Shown in pieces: positions 40,051 through 47,561 of a stretch of DNA of 57,631 nucleotides (the first letter of the stretch is position 1; every line of letters begins with the position of its first letter). Under the pieces are notes generated by a model that had not been told where the DNA came from, made no database searches, and was given only the letters and a program-made list of their open reading frames with translations. A program made the translations under genes and the position numbers. Source of the stretch: Butyricicoccus sp. (lineage in GTDB: Bacteria; Bacillota; Clostridia; Oscillospirales; Butyricicoccaceae); assembly GCA_020025755.1 (NCBI GenBank), contig JAHHRO010000006.1, positions 1 to 57,631 of the forward strand. Direction: 5' to 3'.

Positions 40051-41277
40051 ATGAATATTACAGAAAAAAGTGTCAATCAGGAAAAACAACAGAGGATCAA
40101 TCGCGCTCTGGTTTTGCAGCTGTTACGGCAGCAGAAACTGGCATCGCGCGCGGATATTGCCAAACTTTCTGGATTGCAGCGTGCAACGATTTCGAATATC
40201 GTGCGTGAGCTCATGGATCTTGGACTAGTCGTGGAAAGCGGATTTCTGTGCAGTGAGCATGGGCGGCGTTCCATCGGCATACAGATCAACGGAAAGCGTG
40301 TGGGTGTGATCGGCGTCATGGTCACCAGAGAATGTTTTGGTATCAGCCGGATCGGTTTGTGCGGTGAATTGTTCGAGACGGAATATTTTCAGCTTAGGAA
40401 AGGGGATTCTGTTGCGGAAAGCCTCAAGCGGCTCAAGCTGGAAATCAATCGTATGATCCTTGCCCATCCGGAATTTCGGGTGCTGGCGGTCGGGTTTGCA
40501 GTCCCCGGGCCCTACCGTATGGAAGGTGACGAAATGATCTTTATCACCAATTTGAAGGGCTGGGATGGCGTGCCTGTTCGCTCCCTGCTCCAGCAAGGGA
40601 TCACGGTGCCTGTATTTACCGAAAACGATGCCAATGCCGGTGCAATGGCGCAGTTTTGGAGCCATGAGACCGAACTTACCAAAAAAGATCTCATTTATAT
40701 CGTGGCAGGGCAAGGGATCGGCTGCGGTATGATCTCGGACGGTGTGATGCTCAAGGGGGCGATGGGGATTGCAGGTGAGATTGGACATACCACGATCGAC
40801 TGCCATGGCCCGCGGTGTGCATGCGGTAATTATGGCTGTCTGGAGCTGTATGCCTCTGTGCTGGCACTCAAGGATCGAATTGGAGCAAGACTCAGAGCAG
40901 GAGAGCGGTCGATGTTGTCCCTGTGGGATCTGGCGCGTCCGGATGCAAAGGCCGCGATCAAGGAAGCGTGGGACAAGGAAGATCGGCTGGTATGTGAGGA
41001 GTTTGAAAAGACCTGCGAATATTTGGCGATTGGTCTGGTCAGTCTCATCAACCAGATGGATCCAGAGGTGGTTATTTTGGGGGATGCGCTTGCCGAGATC
41101 GGTGGAGTCCGGATGCTGGAGATCGTACAGCGCGAGGTCAAGGCGCGGATACGACCGATCATCTGGGAAAATCTGCGGATCGAACTGAGTACCTTGTCGC
41201 AGAATCCGATCTTACTCGGAGCAGGGGCGATCGCGGTACAGCATATTTTTGAAGACCCCATAGCATTCGTGCAATAA
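40051..41277 (+). CDS. ROK family transcriptional repressor
   Basis: A 408-residue protein with an N-terminal winged helix-turn-helix (ALVLQLLRQQKLASRADIAKLSGLQRATISNIVRELMDLGLV, about residues 18-60, shown in part) and a C-terminal ROK sugar-kinase-like domain. The zinc-type motif GHTTIDCHGPRCACGNYGCLE and ENDANAGAMAQFW are present. NagC/XylR-like members release DNA on binding a sugar or sugar phosphate. ATG 40051 behind AGAGAGGCG is chosen. It probably represses the GH63-ROK unit at the palindrome 37603-37640. Confidence 0.9.
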   Translation: MNITEKSVNQEKQQRINRALVLQLLRQQKLASRADIAKLSGLQRATISNIVRELMDLGLVVESGFLCSEHGRRSIGIQINGKRVGVIGVMVTRECFGISRIGLCGELFETEYFQLRKGDSVAESLKRLKLEINRMILAHPEFRVLAVGFAVPGPYRMEGDEMIFITNLKGWDGVPVRSLLQQGITVPVFTENDANAGAMAQFWSHETELTKKDLIYIVAGQGIGCGMISDGVMLKGAMGIAGEIGHTTIDCHGPRCACGNYGCLELYASVLALKDRIGARLRAGERSMLSLWDLARPDAKAAIKEAWDKEDRLVCEEFEKTCEYLAIGLVSLINQMDPEVVILGDALAEIGGVRMLEIVQREVKARIRPIIWENLRIELSTLSQNPILLGAGAIAVQHIFEDPIAFVQ

Positions 41278-41384
41278 AAAATGCGCAGGCATCTTACTGC
41301 CTGAGATGTACTCTGTAAGGTGGCATCTGTTCTACTATCTTATATTTGCAGGATATAAAAAATAGAAAACCGAAAATTGAAACA

Positions 41385-41431
41385 AAAAAATCTGCTGAGA
41401 TCCCTCTGACGGAGGTTCCAGCAGATTTTTT
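41385..41431. terminator. Bidirectional terminator
   Basis: AAAAAATCTGCTG pairs perfectly with CAGCAGATTTTTT (13 bp), with an inner CCTC/GAGG pairing. It lies between the ROK gene and the convergent HTH gene. Confidence 0.9.
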
Positions 41432-41540
41432 GAACTTCTAAATTTGGATTTTCACATCAGGCCTTGATGACGACTGTACTGATCCAGCAAATCTCAAGAG
41501 TTTAGCTGTTAAGATGATTGGAATAGATATAACACCATCC

Positions 41541-41753
41541 TCAATCATCAAAATAAAATAAGTCCTCAAATTTTTTATCAAGTGCAATACACAAAATCAG
41601 TGCTAACTTTGCTGTTGGATTAAACTGCCCAGTTTCAATAGAGCATATTGTATTCCTTGACACACCGACCAGTTCGGCCAGAGCAGCCTGAGATAACTTC
41701 TTTTCACTTCGGGCATCTTTCAAGTGGTTTTTTAAGATTAAACTGTCATCCAT
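41541..41753 (-). CDS. Small XRE-type HTH regulator
   Basis: A 70-residue protein that is almost entirely a Cro/CI helix-turn-helix: LKDARSEKKLSQAALAELVGVSRNTICSIETGQFNPTAKLALILCIALDKKFEDLF (residues 10-65, in part). Such YozG/YgzD-like regulators bind DNA as dimers. ATG 41753 is chosen; the longer frame adds an unlikely N-terminus. It follows the small membrane gene on the same strand, a common arrangement in Firmicutes. Confidence 0.85.
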   Translation of the reverse strand: MDDSLILKNHLKDARSEKKLSQAALAELVGVSRNTICSIETGQFNPTAKLALILCIALDKKFEDLFYFDD

Positions 41754-41769
41754 AATCTCACGTCTATTA

Positions 41770-42096
41770 TCATTTACCAAATAATTGCATAATGCCTGCA
41801 ACGGTTACCCCTATGGTAACAACTGAGGCAAGAACAAGCAAGGCTAGGGAACCGAATGTGTGCCTATCTTTCCAACAGGATAGCGCATCTCCTGTAACCA
41901 AAGCCATGAACATTGATTGAGCCACAAACGGCAGAGAGGTATCTTTGTACCATGCTAAAATCAAGTACAGAAGATAGAGCGCATACACGACACTGACTCC
42001 ATAGCGCAGTCCCTTATTTTTGACTTGTGCAGAACCATCATCTATGCCATTTCTTCCCTCTCTCTGCGCACGGGTGAGAATTTCATCTTTATCCAT
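41770..42096 (-). CDS. Small membrane protein, DUF6442-like
   Basis: A 108-residue protein. A charged N-terminus (MDKDEILTRAQREGRNGIDDGSAQVKNKGLRYG, in part) precedes three hydrophobic helices (VSVVYALYLLYLIL, FVAQSMFMALVTGDAL, LALLVLASVVTIGVTVAGIM). The pattern matches membrane proteins commonly encoded with a small XRE regulator in Clostridia (DUF6442). Starting at Met 42096 fits the AAAGGA ribosome site at about 11 bases; Met 42108 is too close. Function is unknown; the pair may act in envelope or stress signalling. Confidence 0.75.
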   Translation of the reverse strand: MDKDEILTRAQREGRNGIDDGSAQVKNKGLRYGVSVVYALYLLYLILAWYKDTSLPFVAQSMFMALVTGDALSCWKDRHTFGSLALLVLASVVTIGVTVAGIMQLFGK

Positions 42097-42411
42097 AGAA
42101 GTAATCATCCTTTCTGAAAGCCAAGTAAACTTTGCATGTATATCATAACACATCCAAGTTTACTTGTCAAATTCAAAATAGGCAACAGTCATTCAGAATG
42201 AACTGCTGCCTATTGCGGAGAATTATTCGGATAGTTTTGATTTAGCTTGCACGCACATTAGATCAATTTCAAAAGGATAGTCAATTATAATCCGTCTAAG
42301 GGCGTACTTACCACCACCCATTAAGTGGACAGTGGTACTGCCTGTGGAAGTCGTGCGCTTTCCAAGGCAGAATTCCCCCTTGACAAATCGACTCTTGGGC
42401 ATTTTTTATTG
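42097..42411. other. Intergenic region
   Basis: About 315 bases. A hairpin at 42178-42215 (AATAGGCA..TGCCTATT with an inner CAGT/ACTG stem) may stop transcripts. A GC-richer stretch at 42300-42390 has a CCAC..GTGG repeat but no open frame. Nothing else is recognised. Confidence 0.5.
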
Positions 42412-42825
42412 TTATGCTTCGCCGCAGAGATATTCTTCTACGATCTTTGCGCCATGCCGCACGCATGCGTCACAGGGGTAGATCGGCTTTCCTGTGTCAC
42501 GACCTTTGAGTTCGTGGCAGAGAACGGAGCCGGTCTCTTTCTGGAATGCTTCGCCCAATGTACGATTGAGTTTGTAGGTAGAGCCCTTGGTTGTGCCGGG
42601 GGCATCTGAGCCTGCACTGTTTTTGAGTCCTGCGAGCATGAGCGCGCCGCTCAGTGCGCCGCAAACCTCCATCATGCCCATACCGAGACCGAACCCTTCG
42701 CTCATTTTGTAAGCGGTGTTTTCGTCGATACCGAATAGGTCGGCATAGGCACAGACGACCGCCTGTGCGCAGTTGTAGCCTTTCTGGTGCAGGGTGAGTG
42801 CGTGATCGATTCTGGATTCTGACAT
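42412..42825 (-). CDS. C-GCAxxG-C-C family protein
   Basis: A 137-residue putative redox or metal protein of the C_GCAxxG_C_C family. The defining pattern is visible: YNCAQAVVCAYAD (Cys about 19), GMMEVCGALSGALM (Cys about 55), VLCHELKG and PCDACVRHGAKI. The cysteines probably hold a metal or iron-sulfur centre. The function of the family is not established. AAGGAGATC precedes the start, 12 bases after the amidase stop, so the two are co-transcribed. Confidence 0.9.
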   Translation of the reverse strand: MSESRIDHALTLHQKGYNCAQAVVCAYADLFGIDENTAYKMSEGFGLGMGMMEVCGALSGALMLAGLKNSAGSDAPGTTKGSTYKLNRTLGEAFQKETGSVLCHELKGRDTGKPIYPCDACVRHGAKIVEEYLCGEA

Positions 42826-42837
42826 AGGAAGATCTCC

Positions 42838-44187
42838 TTAATAGGGATGTGTTTCAAAATATTTCATGATTGCATTATACTGTGCCTTTGCCTGCGATTG
42901 CAGAAGATCGGTGGACAAGATCCACTGCTGATCCTCTGGATTGTTCATAAAGCAGAATTCACTGATAAATGCAAGCGTGTTTGCTTCCTGTGCGGAGCGC
43001 AGGACAAAGTAATAGTCCTTACTGTGGTCGGTTTCGCTGTGGGCAAATACGAATCTGCGCCACGATTTTCCCATTCCGATGTATTCAGCCTTGAGCAGGT
43101 CACCGAATTCCTGTCCGGCACCGCCGTTTTCGTAGGCGATCTGGATGAGGAGTTCTGCGCCGTTTGGCTTGGGGCTGGTCGCCCCGTTGTGATGGACGCT
43201 GAAGATCATGTCATAGCCCTGTCCTTCGGTGGAGAACAGTTTCTTACGTTCATTCGGTGTGACTGTGATATCCTCCGTGCGCGTCATGCGCACTTCCACG
43301 CCGGCTTCCTCCAACATCTCTTGCAGCATCAGAGAAACGGCAAGATTAAAGTCCTTTTCGTAGATCTTGGTATTGATCTCATGGCGTGCGCCCCAATAGT
43401 CATCAAATGCCATGGCAGCGGGAGCACTGTTTCCGCTGTCTGTTCCGCCATGTCCGGGATCGATCCAGATCTTGAGCTTGCCATCGAGCGCGGTGGCAGG
43501 AGGGGTGGCTGGCATTTCTGGCTCCGGCGTGGAGGTCTGGATGGCTGGCTGAAGATCGACCATCGGCTGGGAATCGGAAGGTTTATTTTCGTCCGATTGA
43601 TTTTCCTCTGGTTTTTCTTCTTTCTGCGGTGCAGGTTCGGTGGGTGTGGTCATAACGACCGTGCGTGTCTTTGCCTCGTATGTAACGGAAAAACCGAGGA
43701 TCGTTCCAAGATCAACCAGCTTGAAATAGTTGTTTCCGTCTACATTATAGGCGGCAAGATTTGCAGGCTGATTGTTGATCTCAACCTGCTCGGTCGAGGT
43801 CTTGGCAGTGGATTTTTTGGTTGGAATGGCACCAAGTTCACCGCCGACCGGCGTGTAAGAGGTGCCCGGAACCAGCTGTATGGTACGAGTCTCTCGGTTC
43901 CAGTTGATGCCGAATTGTGCGGTACTGCCCGACAAAAGTTGTGCGATATCGCGGAGTTTGTAGTAGTTATTGCCGTTGATATTGTAGCCGACCGGCCTTA
44001 CCTGCATCCCGTTGAGCAGAACGGTCATGACAGCAGGATGTGCAGCAGAAGAAGCGGCAATGACAGCGTTTTGAGATTGTTCGGTGTTCGCCAAAGGAGC
44101 ACCGACATATTCAGGATCATGTCCTAAGGCACCGGCTGCTGAAGTGAGCAGAGAAGCAGCGAGGATACCTGCAACCAATCGTTTCAT
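42838..44187 (-). CDS. N-acetylmuramoyl-L-alanine amidase with stalk domains
   Basis: A 449-residue secreted cell-wall hydrolase. Order: signal peptide (MKRLVAGILAASLLTSAAGA), two copper-amine-oxidase-like N-terminal repeats (YNINGNNYYKLRDIAQLL and YNVDGNNYFKLVDLGTIL), a Pro/Glu/Asp-rich linker (about residues 190-240), then an Amidase_3 domain. Zinc ligands lie in IDPGHGGTDSG and FSVHHNG, with a conserved Glu in FISEFCFMNN. It cleaves the amide bond between muramic acid and the stem peptide. A promoter stands at 44240-44268. It heads a two-gene unit with the C-GCAxxG-C-C gene. Confidence 0.93.
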   Translation of the reverse strand: MKRLVAGILAASLLTSAAGALGHDPEYVGAPLANTEQSQNAVIAASSAAHPAVMTVLLNGMQVRPVGYNINGNNYYKLRDIAQLLSGSTAQFGINWNRETRTIQLVPGTSYTPVGGELGAIPTKKSTAKTSTEQVEINNQPANLAAYNVDGNNYFKLVDLGTILGFSVTYEAKTRTVVMTTPTEPAPQKEEKPEENQSDENKPSDSQPMVDLQPAIQTSTPEPEMPATPPATALDGKLKIWIDPGHGGTDSGNSAPAAMAFDDYWGARHEINTKIYEKDFNLAVSLMLQEMLEEAGVEVRMTRTEDITVTPNERKKLFSTEGQGYDMIFSVHHNGATSPKPNGAELLIQIAYENGGAGQEFGDLLKAEYIGMGKSWRRFVFAHSETDHSKDYYFVLRSAQEANTLAFISEFCFMNNPEDQQWILSTDLLQSQAKAQYNAIMKYFETHPY

Positions 44188-44239
44188 AGATGCGTCTTCC
44201 TTTTCTGTCCGGAGGTGAATACAAAATATTGTATTTTAC

Positions 44240-44268
44240 ATTATAACAAAATACCCCTGAACAATCAA
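44240..44268 (-). promoter_or_regulatory. Promoter of the amidase gene
   Basis: On the minus strand: TTGATT, 17 bp and TATAAT, ending about 50 bases before the amidase start. Confidence 0.75.
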
Positions 44269-44317
44269 GGAAAATGCATGATTTGACAAAAGTTCGTGAT
44301 AAATTACAAATTTTTTC

Positions 44318-45247
44318 TTACAAAAGTGCGGCACCTATGATGCCTGCATCATTGCCGAGTGCCGCTCCGCGGATGGGGGTGCCTTCGGGTGAAACATGGA
44401 ACTGCTGAGCGTGTACGCGTTCGCGCAGCGGCACGAACAGCTTTTCCCCATAGCCTGCAACACCGCCGCCGATGACGATGGAATCGGGCTGGAACACATT
44501 TACGAGGTTTGTCAGACCGCAGGCGAGATAATCGCAGTAGTCGGAAAATACTTTCTGTGCGAGCGCGTCTCCGGCATCGCAGGCATCACAGACCATTTTG
44601 GCGTTGAGTTTGGTGTCGCGCGTCCATTCGTGCAGGATGGAATCGCTGTCCTGCTCCATTGCTTCGCGTGCCAGACGGATGAGTCCGGTCGCTGAGGCAT
44701 AGGTTTCAAAACAACCCTTTCTGCCGCAGTTGCAGGATACACCGTTGGGGACAAGCACCATGTGACCGATTTCGCCTGCAAGGTCATCGCGTCCAGTGTA
44801 CAGCTTGCCGCCCAGCACGATGCCGCCGCCAACGCCGGTGCCCAGCGTCACCATCAGCATGTTTTCGCTGCCGCGTCCAGCACCGCCTGCAAACTCACCA
44901 AGTGCGGCACAGTTTGCATCATTGTCGATTACCACGGGACAGGAAAACTCGGATGCAAACGCGTTTGCAAAGCAGACATGGGAAAGTCCGAGATTGGTGC
45001 CGAATTCCAGCGTGCAGGTGGATTTTACGACTACGCCGGGCAGACCGATGCCGATTTGTTCAATTTCCTCCTTTGGGGTGTTGTGCTTTTCGCAAACTGC
45101 AACACACAGCTCGCGCATCGTGCGGCAGAGTGCGTCTGCGTCACCGATGGGGGTGGGAGCGGACACCTTGCCAATCAGTTGTCCGTCAGTGGTGCATAGG
45201 CCGGCAACGGTGTTTGTGCCGCCAAGATCAATGCCAAGTCTCATCAT
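44318..45247 (-). CDS. glcK: ROK family glucokinase
   Basis: A 309-residue sugar kinase. The ATP phosphate loop is GIDLGGTNT (about residues 5-13), the catalytic aspartate is in VIDNDANCAALGE, and a zinc motif GHMV..CNCGRKGCFE is present. There is no DNA-binding domain, so it is a kinase and not a regulator. It phosphorylates glucose to glucose 6-phosphate in the cytoplasm, which suits glucose released by the extracellular GH63 enzyme. GGAGGAC precedes ATG 45247. It follows the PHP gene by 37 bases on the same strand. Confidence 0.92.
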   Translation of the reverse strand: MMRLGIDLGGTNTVAGLCTTDGQLIGKVSAPTPIGDADALCRTMRELCVAVCEKHNTPKEEIEQIGIGLPGVVVKSTCTLEFGTNLGLSHVCFANAFASEFSCPVVIDNDANCAALGEFAGGAGRGSENMLMVTLGTGVGGGIVLGGKLYTGRDDLAGEIGHMVLVPNGVSCNCGRKGCFETYASATGLIRLAREAMEQDSDSILHEWTRDTKLNAKMVCDACDAGDALAQKVFSDYCDYLACGLTNLVNVFQPDSIVIGGGVAGYGEKLFVPLRERVHAQQFHVSPEGTPIRGAALGNDAGIIGAALL

Positions 45248-45284
45248 AAGGGAGTCCTCCTAAAATAGAATCAAAATAAGTGTT

Positions 45285-46019
45285 TTATGCTTGAGAGAAG
45301 ATTTCCAGTCCGCGATGCTGCCGGAACCAGTCTGCCAGTCGTCCGCGGTCTGCATTCAAAACCAGATGCTCAGGGAAGTCGATTTCACGCAAAAGGGCAA
45401 GTGCGTTATCAAAGCCGCCGACCGTGTATTGGATATGGGAATCGCTGTTGACCACGATGGGGACCTCGTATCGCTTGCACAGGTGCAGGATATCGGCACA
45501 GTTTTCCGAGCTGCCGCGACGCACGACGACGGAATTGTTGTTGATCTCTACGATCTTGCCATAGGTATTGCACTGGGAGATGATCGCTTCATGATCGAAG
45601 TCAAAGCGGGGATCGCCCAAGTGACCCAGACAGTTTACATAAGGATTTTTCAAAATGCCCTCCAGTGCCTGTGTATGGATCTCTGGTTTTGCAGGACGGA
45701 ATACCGGCTCGTGAAAGGATGCGATCACCCAATCGAGCGACCGGAGAATCTGCAGGGGAAGGGGATCGATGCCGCCAAGAGGCGGCATGATATTGAGTTC
45801 TGCACCGCGGAGCACCGCAACGCCGCCGATCTGACGGGGAACGATGGAGAGATTGGAAAAATGCCATGGATGGGCACCATCCTCCATCATGGGACCGTGG
45901 TCGGTGATCGCGATGGCAGAGAGTCCGGCATCTTTGGCTCCCTCTGCCATTTCGCGCAGGGTGGAAAAGGCATGGTGTGATACACAGGTATGTGTATGAA
46001 GGTCTGCAATGATTTTCAC
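45285..46019 (-). CDS. PHP domain phosphoesterase (YcdX-like)
   Basis: A 244-residue metallo-phosphoesterase. Metal-ligand motifs follow the PHP order: DLHTHTCVSHHAFST (residues 6-20), AITDHGPMM, RGAELNIMP, ASFHEP, CLGHLGDPRF, EINNNS and VNSDSHIQ. The start is GTG 46019 behind AAAGGAGG; the longer frame lacks a ribosome site. YcdX-type enzymes hydrolyse phosphate esters with three metal ions; the substrate here is unknown. It follows hprK after a terminator and precedes glcK. Confidence 0.9.
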   Translation of the reverse strand: MKIIADLHTHTCVSHHAFSTLREMAEGAKDAGLSAIAITDHGPMMEDGAHPWHFSNLSIVPRQIGGVAVLRGAELNIMPPLGGIDPLPLQILRSLDWVIASFHEPVFRPAKPEIHTQALEGILKNPYVNCLGHLGDPRFDFDHEAIISQCNTYGKIVEINNNSVVVRRGSSENCADILHLCKRYEVPIVVNSDSHIQYTVGGFDNALALLREIDFPEHLVLNADRGRLADWFRQHRGLEIFSQA

Positions 46020-46062
46020 AGAACAGCCTCCTTTCGGAAAATGATCTGATATCAGATATAGA

Positions 46063-46088
46063 AAAAGGCAGGGAGCGACCTGCCTTTT
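46063..46088 (-). terminator. Terminator after hprK
   Basis: AAAAGGCAGG and CCTGCCTTTT form a 10-bp stem; on the minus strand a T run follows. Confidence 0.85.
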
Positions 46089-46101
46089 CGGAAAACGGGT
46101 T

Positions 46102-47037
46102 TTAGTTGTTGCCAAATGATTTGAGCATGCGATCCTGCAAATCCTTTGCGGCATTGAATCCCATTTTTTTATAACGGTCGTTCATAGCGGCAACCTCGAT
46201 AATGACGGCAAGGTTGCGCCCCGGACGCACGGGAATGGTCAGAGAAGGCACTGTGATATCGAGGATGCTGGTGGTCTGCCCTTCGAGTCCCAGACGGTCG
46301 TATTGCTTGCCTTCCTCCCAAGGCTCCAGATTGATGACAAGCTCGACTTTTTCCGTCAGCTTGACCGAACCCACACCGAAGATACGGCGCACATCGACGA
46401 TACCAATGCCGCGCAGTTCGATAAAGTAGCGGATCACATCGGGAGAAGATCCAACCAGTGTGCGGTCGGATACGCGCTTGATCTCGACCGCATCGTCTGC
46501 GATGAGACGATGACCGCGCTTGACCAGCTCGATCGCGGTCTCGGATTTACCAACGCCGGAATCACCCAGCAGGAGAACACCCTCACCATAGATCTCAACG
46601 AGCACGCCATGCAGGGTGATACGCGGTGCAAGGGAGACCTTGAGGGAGGCGACAAGGGAGTTGATGATGGTCGAGGTAAATTCGTTTGAGCGCAGCAGTG
46701 GTACATTATATTTCTGTGCCGCTGCGAGGCACTCAGGAAAAACATCGATGTTGCGGGATACGATCATTACAGGGATACCAGAAGCGAACAGTTTATCGAA
46801 GCACAGCGCGCGCTCCTCGTGGGACATCTGCTCGACATAGGTGGTTTCGACCTTCCCCATGATTTGAATACGGTTGGGGTCAAAGTAGTCAAAAAATCCG
46901 GCAAGCTGAAGCGCAGGACGATTGACATCGGTCTTTGTGATCTCGACGTGTTCAAAGTTTTCCGGACCATGAATGACCTCGAAGTCAAACTCCTGAATGA
47001 GGTCGCCCAGACAAACACCAAATTCTTTTAATTGCAT
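46102..47037 (-). CDS. hprK: HPr kinase/phosphorylase
   Basis: A 311-residue bifunctional enzyme that phosphorylates and dephosphorylates HPr, normally at Ser46, to drive carbon catabolite control. The N-terminal domain ends near residue 130; the catalytic domain has HGVLVEIYGEGV with the conserved His (about 139), the P-loop GDSGVGKSE (about 155-163), and the LRGIGIVDVRRIFG signature. The C-terminal PGRNLAVIIEVAAMNDR completes it. ATG 47037 with GGAGGAATT is chosen over a longer frame. A perfect promoter precedes it. The enzyme looks intact, which contrasts with Arg46 in the window's HPr. Confidence 0.95.
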   Translation of the reverse strand: MQLKEFGVCLGDLIQEFDFEVIHGPENFEHVEITKTDVNRPALQLAGFFDYFDPNRIQIMGKVETTYVEQMSHEERALCFDKLFASGIPVMIVSRNIDVFPECLAAAQKYNVPLLRSNEFTSTIINSLVASLKVSLAPRITLHGVLVEIYGEGVLLLGDSGVGKSETAIELVKRGHRLIADDAVEIKRVSDRTLVGSSPDVIRYFIELRGIGIVDVRRIFGVGSVKLTEKVELVINLEPWEEGKQYDRLGLEGQTTSILDITVPSLTIPVRPGRNLAVIIEVAAMNDRYKKMGFNAAKDLQDRMLKSFGNN

Positions 47038-47077
47038 ATTTTTAATTCCTCCTACCGTGCTTGAGTAAGATACTCTT

Positions 47078-47106
47078 ATTATAACGGAGCTTGTCCTGCT
47101 TTTCAA
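47078..47106 (-). promoter_or_regulatory. Promoter of hprK
   Basis: On the minus strand: TTGAAA, 17 bp and TATAAT. A small GAGTA-N3-TACTC dyad lies at the predicted start. Confidence 0.8.
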
Positions 47107-47240
47107 TGGCTGGAAGAAAACGGAACAGAGAATTTTATTTTTTTGAAAATAAATTGTCAGAAACCCTTGCATTCCTTGAAAGGTTGTGATAATATAATAT
47201 GCGTTACTCAATGCCTTTTAGATAAGGAGGTGCAGGAAAA

Positions 47241-47429
47241 ATGGCAAAGTGCGATATTTGCGGAAAGGGCGTAACCTTTGGTATTAAGGTCTCCCACTCC
47301 CACAGACGTTCTAACAGAACTTGGAAGCCTAACGTTCGTCGTGTGAAGGCTCTCGTCGACGGTACTCCCCGCCATATCAACGTATGTACTCGGTGCCTCC
47401 GCTCCGGCAAGGTTACCCGTGCCATCTAA
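47241..47429 (+). CDS. rpmB: 50S ribosomal protein L28
   Basis: A 62-residue ribosomal protein. CDICGKG at the start and CTRCLRSGK near the end give the zinc-ribbon (C+) form with four cysteines. The conserved SHRRSNRTWKPNVRRV core (residues 20-35) is typical. AAGGAGGTG precedes the ATG. It is monocistronic with a terminator, divergent from hprK. Confidence 0.97.
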   Translation: MAKCDICGKGVTFGIKVSHSHRRSNRTWKPNVRRVKALVDGTPRHINVCTRCLRSGKVTRAI

Positions 47430-47442
47430 TTGTTGATTGCCA

Positions 47443-47473
47443 AAAGCACTCGCAGTTCTGCGGGTGCTTTTTT
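47443..47473 (+). terminator. Terminator of rpmB
   Basis: AAAGCAC(T)CGCA pairs with TGCG(G)GTGCTTT around GTTC, then TTTTTT. Confidence 0.9.
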
Positions 47474-47561
47474 CATATGGTCACATGGATAGCCATGCGC
47501 AGATATACAAAATTTTTCACATATAGCACAAGAAAGAAATCAGTTTCGGAGGTTTTCTGCA

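Noticed and set aside
42847..44127. A 426-codon plus-strand frame opposite the amidase gene
   Set aside because: The minus-strand amidase has full signature motifs and a promoter; the plus frame is a low-complexity shadow.
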